Of a stretch of DNA of 64,000 nt, positions 59,200 to 64,000 are shown piece by piece. This stretch comes from Calothrix sp. NIES-4105 (GTDB taxonomy: Bacteria; Cyanobacteriota; Cyanobacteriia; Cyanobacteriales; Nostocaceae). Below the pieces are notes generated by a model. The model was not told the DNA's origin. It saw only the letters and a list, made by a program, of their open reading frames with translations, and searched no databases. How positions within the stretch are numbered: the stretch's first letter is position 1; each line of letters opens with the position of its first letter. The position numbers and the translations under genes are program-made. Where the stretch lies: assembly GCF_002368415.1 (NCBI RefSeq), contig NZ_AP018290.1:7059717-7123716 (forward strand), written 5' to 3'.

Positions 59200-60156
59200 T
59201 TATCCTACAAGTAGATGTAATTTACTGACTGCAAAATTAACAACGTTATGAGTGATGGGGAGACTGTCAACCACCATACCCAAACAAAGTACCATCATGT
59301 AAGAAATCGAATAGAGGAACAATCCTTTGGCTGTTGGTTTGTCTTCTGGATTTTGCAGTAATTTCCAAGCTTTGTGTATAAATATACCGCCTAACACAAC
59401 TGCGACTGCACCATAAATAAATCCCGTCTGATGCAGGGGATAAATCAGTAGGAGACTTGCCAATACTGTTATTAAGGTGTACCACCAAATTTGCTGTACA
59501 GTAGCTTTGGCGCCTGCAACTACTGGCAGCATTGGAATACCAACTTTTGCGTAATCATCCCGAATCATTAACGCCAATGCCCAGAAATGGGGAGGTGTCC
59601 AAACGAAGACGATACCAAAAATTAACCATGCAGCCCAGCTAAGGGTTCCTGTCACTGCTGCCCAACCAACTAAAGCCGGAATTGCACCAGCGGCGCCACC
59701 AATTACAATGTTTTGGGTGCTATGACGCTTGAGAAGGTGCGTATAAATCAATACGTAAAAAACAATGCCTGACATTGCCAAGAGTGCAGCAAGCACATTG
59801 GCAAAAACTGATAAAAGGGTGAACGAAAGAACCGCGAGTACAGCGGCAAAAATTAAAGCATCGCGCGATTGAACTTTGCCCGAAGGTAAGGGGCGATGGC
59901 GCGTGCGCTCCATATCATAATCAATATCCCGGTCGTAGACACAATTGATAGTTTGGGCACTAGCAGCCGCGAGAGTACCACCAGCTAGAGTTACTAACAA
60001 CAGTAATGGATCTACTTGTCCTTTGGCGGCAATCCACATGCTGCCAGAAGTTGTGATTAATAGTAATGGGATAATACGGGGTTTAGTGAGCAAATAGTAG
60101 CTCTGAACCACTTGTAGAAAAGTTTGGTGGTGTCTCGAGACATTAGTCTCAATCAT
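59200..60156 (-). CDS. ctaB: Heme o synthase (protoheme IX farnesyltransferase)
   Basis: The 318-residue UbiA-family membrane prenyltransferase has about nine helices. It has [20 protein letters not shown], the Asp-rich substrate site [52 protein letters not shown] and [16 protein letters not shown]. It farnesylates heme b to heme o for the terminal oxidase. It lies downstream of ctaA (52-base gap, same strand) and divergent from ctaC/ctaD, so the cofactor pathway and structural genes form one locus. Confidence 0.95.
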   Translation of the reverse strand: MIETNVSRHHQTFLQVVQSYYLLTKPRIIPLLLITTSGSMWIAAKGQVDPLLLLVTLAGGTLAAASAQTINCVYDRDIDYDMERTRHRPLPSGKVQSRDALIFAAVLAVLSFTLLSVFANVLAALLAMSGIVFYVLIYTHLLKRHSTQNIVIGGAAGAIPALVGWAAVTGTLSWAAWLIFGIVFVWTPPHFWALALMIRDDYAKVGIPMLPVVAGAKATVQQIWWYTLITVLASLLLIYPLHQTGFIYGAVAVVLGGIFIHKAWKLLQNPEDKPTAKGLFLYSISYMMVLCLGMVVDSLPITHNVVNFAVSKLHLLVG

Positions 60157-60208
60157 CTTGGCACTAGTTCCTTATTTATAAAATAACTGAGAAGTTAGCA
60201 GTTAGGAG

Positions 60209-61144
60209 TTAATAGTTAGGAGTAATCTGTTCAGTTTGTTTGTTTGTGTTTGTATCACGAATTCCTAAAACTGTGAACACTACTAAAGTACCTAGCAATG
60301 TGGCGCCAACACAGGAGTGTAATACTGTGAGTGGTTCGACTTGAAGATGTAGTCTAAATGTTGCGACTCCTAACAAAATTTGGAGAATAAGCAACCCACC
60401 TGCAAGAGACGCTAGTTTTCGTAAAGCTGGGTGTAATGCTGGAGTTCTGAATGCCATTACAACTAACGACACAATTGCCACCGTTGGCGGGATCAAGCCA
60501 AAAATGTGACTATACATGACACCGCAGAGTTGGTATCCTGCAAAACATTGGTGAAGTGCCCAACGTGACCCAACAACTGCACCTAACAAACTTTGAACAT
60601 ACACGCTGATTGCAGCAGTTAAACCTACCCAAGGTAACTTGCCGGCGGTTCCAGTTCCCTGATAAGGTGTCAGGGCTGTACCTATGATTAGCAGAGTTAT
60701 GAAAAATAATAATGCCGTTCCCAAGTGTGCCGTTACAATGTCAAACCGTAACAATTGAGTAACTGTTAGACCACCCAATACACCTTGGAAAATAATCAGG
60801 AATAAAGCGAATGTTGATGCAATTGGTAGCCAACCTGGAAGGTGGCGCCGTTTCCACCAGCTTAAAACCACAAGTGCAATTGCGCTTAAACCAATCAGTG
60901 CAGCATCCAATCGATGAAACCACTCCAAGAAGACTTGAAGATTCATTTGTTTTGCTGGAACAAGTTCACCGTAGCACAGAGGCCAGTCCGGACAAGCGAG
61001 TCCAGCATTCATTACACGAGTGGCACTGCCAATCGCGATTAAAATTAGTGTGGCGATAGAAATCTTCCAGACCAAGCGACGAATTCGCTCTTGTGGTTGA
61101 GGTTCTGCCGCAATGTTTTGTTGTTCTAGGACAAACTCGCTCAT
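60209..61144 (-). CDS. ctaA: Heme A synthase (CtaA/COX15)
   Basis: The 311-residue protein has eight membrane helices. Conserved features are ATRVMNAGLACPDWPLCYGE (Cys pair in the first loop), EWFHRLDAALIGLSAIAL (EWxHR, His ligand), TAHLGTALLFFITLLI, GSRWALHQCFAGYQLCGVMY and LTVLHSCVGATLLGTLVVFT. It oxidises the methyl group of heme o to the formyl of heme a. It precedes ctaB in a probable operon. The ATG at 61144 is the first good start. Confidence 0.93.
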   Translation of the reverse strand: MSEFVLEQQNIAAEPQPQERIRRLVWKISIATLILIAIGSATRVMNAGLACPDWPLCYGELVPAKQMNLQVFLEWFHRLDAALIGLSAIALVVLSWWKRRHLPGWLPIASTFALFLIIFQGVLGGLTVTQLLRFDIVTAHLGTALLFFITLLIIGTALTPYQGTGTAGKLPWVGLTAAISVYVQSLLGAVVGSRWALHQCFAGYQLCGVMYSHIFGLIPPTVAIVSLVVMAFRTPALHPALRKLASLAGGLLILQILLGVATFRLHLQVEPLTVLHSCVGATLLGTLVVFTVLGIRDTNTNKQTEQITPNY

Positions 61145-61614
61145 GAATGATACCTTTTGCCCGCTCCAAAGTAAACTATACTAACCGAACGCCATTTATT
61201 TAGTAACGAACGGACACTTTGTAAATCAAGCATATTAATCTGGGAACGGATGCTCGAATCGTGTCTTGCTTATCTACACCCTAGCTTATAGATTTCGGGT
61301 TGGAGATAAACTTTTACTCTTTGCTACGCTCTCAGCCTAAAGATAACCTGGGGAGACTTGCCAAAAGCTTGTCCGATTTCTTAGCTTATAAGCAGTATAC
61401 TTAAGCGTCATTATTCTAATTCCTGCGTCTTTTTGCTCAAATATACATCTATCATCAGGTGTAATAACGTTTTCACATATTTGACAATTGAACTAAACCC
61501 AAAAAAATTAATAATAATTTCACCTTCTCTTACTCCATGTCGTATACGCTGGATTACCGTAGAAGAGTGAGCAGTTCGTTCCAAAAGTAGTAAGTCGGAG
61601 AGCGTAAATCCACC
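61145..61614. promoter_or_regulatory. Divergent control region of the oxidase locus
   Basis: This 470-base gap lies between ctaA (minus) and ctaC (plus) and must contain both promoters. I saw no clear NtcA, Fur or palindromic operator and no dispersed repeat; the region looks clean and mixed in composition. Confidence 0.45.
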
Positions 61615-62700
61615 GTGAAAATTCCAAGTTCAATCTGGACTTTACTTATTGGCATCCTGCTGACGCTTGTCAGCCTTTGGTACGGTCAAAATCATGGCTT
61701 GTTACCAACGCCTGCTAGTAGTGAAGCCTTTCTGATAGACGGTTTGTTCAACACAATGATGACCGTCTCTGTAGGTATCTTCGTTCTTGTTGAAGGTATT
61801 TTAATTTACAGCGCTTTTAAATATCGCCGTAAAGCCGGAGATAATACAGACGGCGCCCCAGTACACGGCAACGTCCCGTTAGAAATCCTGTGGACTGCGA
61901 TTCCAGCAATTATTGTTATTGGTATATCTGTATACAGCTTTGAAGTGTACAACGACATTGGGGGTTTTGATCCCCATGCGGCACATGCGTCGTCAATGTC
62001 CCCGGAAGCAATGAAAATGCCGGGAGCGGCAATTGCGGCAACGTTAAATGATACTCCACCTACTGACCAACCTAACCGCAACCAGGAACAGTCAGATAAG
62101 GCAATGCAAGACCGAGCAACTGCTGCTGTACGCAATGCCGACCAAATTCCACAGAAAAATGATGCTCCAGGTATGGGGATCACTTCTCCAAGATTGGGCG
62201 CCACTCCTGATCAAGAAGGAAAAGCGCCCGATTTAGTAATTAACGTAACGGGGTTACAATACGCCTTTATTTTTACCTACCCAGAAGCAGGTGTAACTTC
62301 AGGTGAACTCCACGTTCCTATTGGACGCGAGGTTGAGTTAAACATGAGTGCCAACGATGTTATCCATGCTTTTTGGGTACCAGAGTTTCGCCTTAAGCAA
62401 GACATAATTCCTGGTCGCCAAACCGAAGTTCGCTTTACTCCTCAGAAAGTAGGCGATTATCCTTTAATTTGTGCTGAGTTATGTGGACCATACCACGGCG
62501 CCATGCATACGACTGTTGTCGTCCAATCCCAGCAAGACTACGACAACTGGATACAAGAGCAATTAGTTGCTAGTCGAGAAACGCTCAATCAAGCAGTTGC
62601 GATGAATACGAACTCTAAATCAGTTTCGGATTTCTTGGCGCCTTACACCCATCAAATGGGAATTGAAGCAAGCGAAGTATTAGATCAAATCCATCATTAG
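61615..62700 (+). CDS. ctaC: Cytochrome c oxidase subunit II
   Basis: The 361-residue protein starts with a GTG (MKIPSSIWTLLIGILLTLVS). It has two N-terminal membrane helices (second: LFNTMMTVSVGIFVLVEGIL) and a long Pro/Asp/Met-rich periplasmic insert (about 118-205). The cupredoxin domain has its CuA site at NDVIHAFWVPEFRLKQDIIP (His) and ICAELCGPYHGAMHT (Cys-x3-Cys-x3-His-x2-Met). It accepts electrons from cytochrome c6 or plastocyanin. It is followed by ctaD after 90 bases that include a palindromic repeat. Confidence 0.95.
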   Translation: MKIPSSIWTLLIGILLTLVSLWYGQNHGLLPTPASSEAFLIDGLFNTMMTVSVGIFVLVEGILIYSAFKYRRKAGDNTDGAPVHGNVPLEILWTAIPAIIVIGISVYSFEVYNDIGGFDPHAAHASSMSPEAMKMPGAAIAATLNDTPPTDQPNRNQEQSDKAMQDRATAAVRNADQIPQKNDAPGMGITSPRLGATPDQEGKAPDLVINVTGLQYAFIFTYPEAGVTSGELHVPIGREVELNMSANDVIHAFWVPEFRLKQDIIPGRQTEVRFTPQKVGDYPLICAELCGPYHGAMHTTVVVQSQQDYDNWIQEQLVASRETLNQAVAMNTNSKSVSDFLAPYTHQMGIEASEVLDQIHH

Positions 62701-62705
62701 TATTT

Positions 62706-62770
62706 GTTCGTAGTAGCGCGGAGGGCGCTTCATAATCAGTAGCTTTTAAAGCACTAAAGTGCTACTACGC
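62706..62770. repeat. GTTCGTAGTAGCGC...GTGCTACTACG repeat between ctaC and ctaD
   Basis: GTTCGTAGTAGCGCGGAGGGCG, then AGCACTAAAGTGCTACTACG-like right arm (about 62750-62769). Similar arms lie at about 7577-7604 (start of the GTPase frame) and 40339-40360. Here it sits between two operon genes without blocking either reading frame. Confidence 0.65.
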
Positions 62771-62790
62771 ACTAAATTAATTTTTCTTAT

Positions 62791-64000
62791 GACACAAGCA
62801 CAAATCCAAGAAAAGGCTAATATTCCAGCCAGGATAGACGAACCAGGCATTCGCAAATGGTGGGAATTTTTCACCTTTAGCACCGACCATAAAGTTATTG
62901 GTATCCAGTACATTGTTACCAGCTTTATCTTTTACTGTATCGGCGGGGTAATGGCTGACTTAGTTCGCACCGAACTGCGAACTCCCGAAAGCGATTTTGT
63001 CAGTCCAGAACTGTATAACAGCTTATTCACGCTGCACGCCACAATCATGATTTTCTTGTGGATTGTGCCAGTAGGCGCCGGATTTGCCAATTATTTAATA
63101 CCTCTAATGATTGGGGCGAAAGATATGGCATTTCCTCGACTCAACGCTGTTGCATTTTGGATGATTCCTATAGGCGGTTTGCTACTAGTTAGTAGTTTAG
63201 CTGTGGGGGATGCACCGGATGCAGGCTGGACTTCATACCCTCCACTGTCACTTGTTACAGGACAAGTGGGTGAGGGAATATGGATTATGAGCTTGCTGAT
63301 ATTAGGAACATCGTCAATTTTGGGGGCGATTAATTTTATAGTGACGCTGCTCAAAATGCGTATACCGGGAATGGGGTTTCACCAAATGCCATTATTTTGC
63401 TGGGCAATGCTCGCAACTTCGGCACTGGTACTAGTTTCCACCCCGGTATTAGCAGCAGGTTTAATATTACTGTCGTTTGACTTATTTGCCGGAACGACAT
63501 TCTTTAACCCAACGGGTGGTGGCGACCCAGTAGTTTACCAGCACATGTTTTGGTTCTACTCGCACCCAGCCGTATACATTATGATTTTGCCCTTCTTTGG
63601 GGGCATTTCTGAAATTATCCCTACCCACTCGCGTAAGCCGATATTTGGTTACAAAGCAATTGCCTATTCAAGTTTGGCTATTAGCTTCCTTGGGTTAATT
63701 GTTTGGGCGCACCACATGTTTACCAGCGGTATCCCAGGCTGGTTGCGGATGTTTTTCATGATTACCACCATGATTATCGCCGTACCTACTGGTATCAAAA
63801 TATTTAGCTGGTTAGCAACAATGTGGGGTGGTAAGATTCGCCTCAACACTCCAATGCTATTTGCAATGGGGTTTGTTGGAACATTCGTTATTGGTGGTAT
63901 CAGTGGTGTAATGCTTGCGGCAGTGCCATTTGATATTCACGTACACGATACATACTTTGTTGTCGCTCACCTTCATTACGTGTTATTTGGTGGTAGCGTT
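62791..64000 (+). CDS. ctaD: Cytochrome c oxidase subunit I (partial, runs off the end)
   Basis: An ATG at 62791 opens a frame with no stop to the window end (about 403 residues). Heme-copper oxidase features are KVIGIQYIVTSFIFYCIGGV (TM1), YNSLFTLHATIMIFLWIVPV (low-spin heme His), YQHMFWFYSHPAVYIMILPF (CuB His240-equivalent with the cross-linked Tyr), LIVWAHHMFTSGIPG (CuB His pair) and IHVHDTYFVVAHLHYVLFGG (heme a3 and heme a His). It pumps protons while reducing oxygen. The C-terminal helices lie beyond the window. Confidence 0.96.

Noticed and set aside
1-64000. tRNA or rRNA genes
   Set aside because: I scanned for T-arm-like GTTCGA/GTTCAA motifs with flanking stems and for conserved rRNA blocks and saw none.

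Overview
The window comes from a cyanobacterium, most likely a filamentous, probably heterocystous one (Nostocales-like). The evidence is phycobilisome core subunit ApcF, the Calvin-cycle regulator CP12, a glutamine synthetase gene behind a textbook NtcA promoter, a PanC-Cmk fusion, several cyanobacteria-only small proteins, and intergenic heptamer repeats (GAGTGCT, ATTACCC) of the STRR kind. Base composition is low-to-mid GC. The hexamer GGCGCC is strikingly over-represented (about 95 sites counted by eye), while the classical HIP1 octamer GCGATCGC was seen only about twice.

Layout. 1-7.6 kb: the start of a probable methyltransferase, a Fur-like box, a small conserved protein, glnA, apcF, a degenerate receiver protein, tlyA, cp12 and a dynamin/Era-like GTPase. 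7.6-12 kb: a small cluster of unrecognised genes with tandem paralogs, a PLP enzyme of the D-cysteine desulfhydrase/ACC deaminase family, a frameshifted dgt and a lipoprotein. 12-14.6 kb: an ECF-type Ni/Co transporter (cbiM-cbiQ-cbiO). 14.9-19 kb: a putative iron-uptake cluster made of a Tat-exported multicopper oxidase, a helix-hairpin-helix lipoprotein, a ferritin-like protein and an FTR1 permease. 19-21.5 kb: a MOSC protein, a Kir-type potassium channel and a BON-like protein.

21.6-28.4 kb is the most accessory-looking stretch. It carries a large ATPase-winged-helix-TPR protein whose partner ATPase gene is broken by an internal deletion and by a TnpB-only IS200/IS605-type element, followed by two small antitoxin-like genes. 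28.5-33.4 kb: glutaminase, an RlpA-like protein and panC/cmk. 33.8-36 kb: a DUF5895 protein, a MITE-like element and an overlapping PIN/DUF4325 gene pair that could be a toxin-antitoxin-like module. 36-48.2 kb: cinA, a WecA/MraY-like transferase, glyA, a GT4 glycosyltransferase, a STAS-sugar transferase fusion (exopolysaccharide), queE, a DUF3318 protein and uvrC.

49.2-50.7 kb: a zinc-ribbon protein, a lipoprotein and a protein built of 26-residue repeats. 50.9-59.1 kb: mdh, a HAD hydrolase, a DUF4058 protein, an NdbB-like quinone reductase, an AAC(6')-like acetyltransferase, a decayed gene, a PD-(D/E)XK protein and a phospholipase D-like lipoprotein with EF-hand and HhH motifs. 59.2-64 kb: the respiratory terminal oxidase locus, ctaB-ctaA facing ctaC-ctaD, with ctaD running off the end.

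The gaps are crowded with palindromic repeats of at least eight families. Several have altered gene ends or start regions (tlyA, cbiQ, FTR1, MOSC, GTPase and PIN genes). No tRNA, rRNA or CRISPR array was found. All functional calls rest on reading the sequence and family knowledge; no searches were run.
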